Shown here one piece after another: positions 63,992 through 64,000 of a DNA stretch of 64,000 nucleotides. Position 1 is the stretch's first letter. The number at the start of each line of letters is the position of its first letter. The notes beneath the pieces were generated by a model. The model saw only the letters and a program-made list of their open reading frames with translations. It was not told where the DNA came from and did not search any database. Origin of the DNA: Burkholderiales bacterium 67-32 (GTDB lineage Bacteria; Pseudomonadota; Gammaproteobacteria; Burkholderiales; Burkholderiaceae_B); NCBI GenBank assembly GCA_001898625.1, contig MKUP01000010.1, forward strand, positions 248,001 to 312,000, in the 5' to 3' direction. Made by a program: the position numbers and the translations under genes.

Positions 63992-64000
63992 TCGATCACC
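63988..64000 (-). CDS. C-terminal end of the upstream antiporter gene (likely subunit F)
   Basis: Only the last codons (reading V-I-E-stop) lie in the window, joined to subunit G by an ATGA overlap. Subunit F normally precedes G, and the short ending fits, but the piece is too short to identify by itself. Confidence 0.4.

Overview
This 64 kb stretch is GC-rich, densely coding bacterial chromosome. It holds two Bug/TctC-type periplasmic receptors, many start-stop (ATGA) gene overlaps, CaiB/BaiF and MaoC enzymes and RND/FUSC efflux pumps. This profile points to a betaproteobacterium of the Alcaligenaceae (Bordetella/Achromobacter-like). That placement is inferred from gene content, not from a marker gene. 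I saw no rRNA, tRNA, IS element, phage gene or CRISPR array.

Region 1 (1-9.8 kb) is a catabolic cluster for an acyl-CoA-linked, probably aromatic or cyclic acid. It encodes a TetR regulator, three MaoC-fold hydratases, a flavin monooxygenase, a Bug receptor, a class III CoA-transferase, a ThDP decarboxylase-like enzyme, an aldehyde dehydrogenase and a RidA protein. The same palindrome, TTTGA-N8-TCAAA, occurs twice in the tetR/maoC divergent promoter and again 8 kb away between the two outer maoC genes, which defines a local regulon.

Region 2 (9.8-21.7 kb) carries a RegB/RegA-type redox two-component pair, an HdeD-like membrane protein, an MFS-NUDIX pair and an ArsC-type reductase. An Lrp-PhzF unit lies divergent from an amidinohydrolase plus ornithine cyclodeaminase pair (a possible arginine-to-proline route). 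A MOT1-type molybdate transporter follows, then a nitrosative-stress operon (truncated haemoglobin, NsrR, nitronate monooxygenase) preceded by an NsrR-type 11-1-11 palindrome.

Region 3 (21.7-31.2 kb) holds housekeeping and envelope genes (sterol-desaturase-fold hydroxylase, GATase-MltB-ROK kinase chain, thioredoxin-like protein, Tag glycosylase). It ends with aspT-aspD, an aspartate:alanine exchanger with aspartate 4-decarboxylase, which together can make a proton-motive metabolic cycle.

Region 4 (31.2-45.8 kb) is an envelope-defence block. It contains an AaeAB-like FUSC pump operon under MarR control, an EptA-type lipid A phosphoethanolamine transferase preceded by four 11-bp-spaced TTCGAY repeats, and a LysR-controlled MexEF-OprN-like RND pump.

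Region 5 (45.9-52.2 kb) encodes an OmpR-type regulator, a LysM-FecR periplasmic protein and a CHASE2 histidine kinase in one overlapping unit, followed by an MFS transporter.

Region 6 (52.2-59.9 kb) looks lower in GC than its surroundings. It is a GntR-controlled catabolic island with GMC oxidoreductase, aldehyde dehydrogenase, enolase-superfamily dehydratase, a sulfatase-fold hydrolase with an atypical active-site signature and a Bug receptor, closed by a strong terminator. Region 7 (60-64 kb) holds a lipoprotein of the choice-of-anchor I family, tadA, an LD-carboxypeptidase with a histidine-rich leader, and the end of a Mrp/Pha-type cation antiporter operon.
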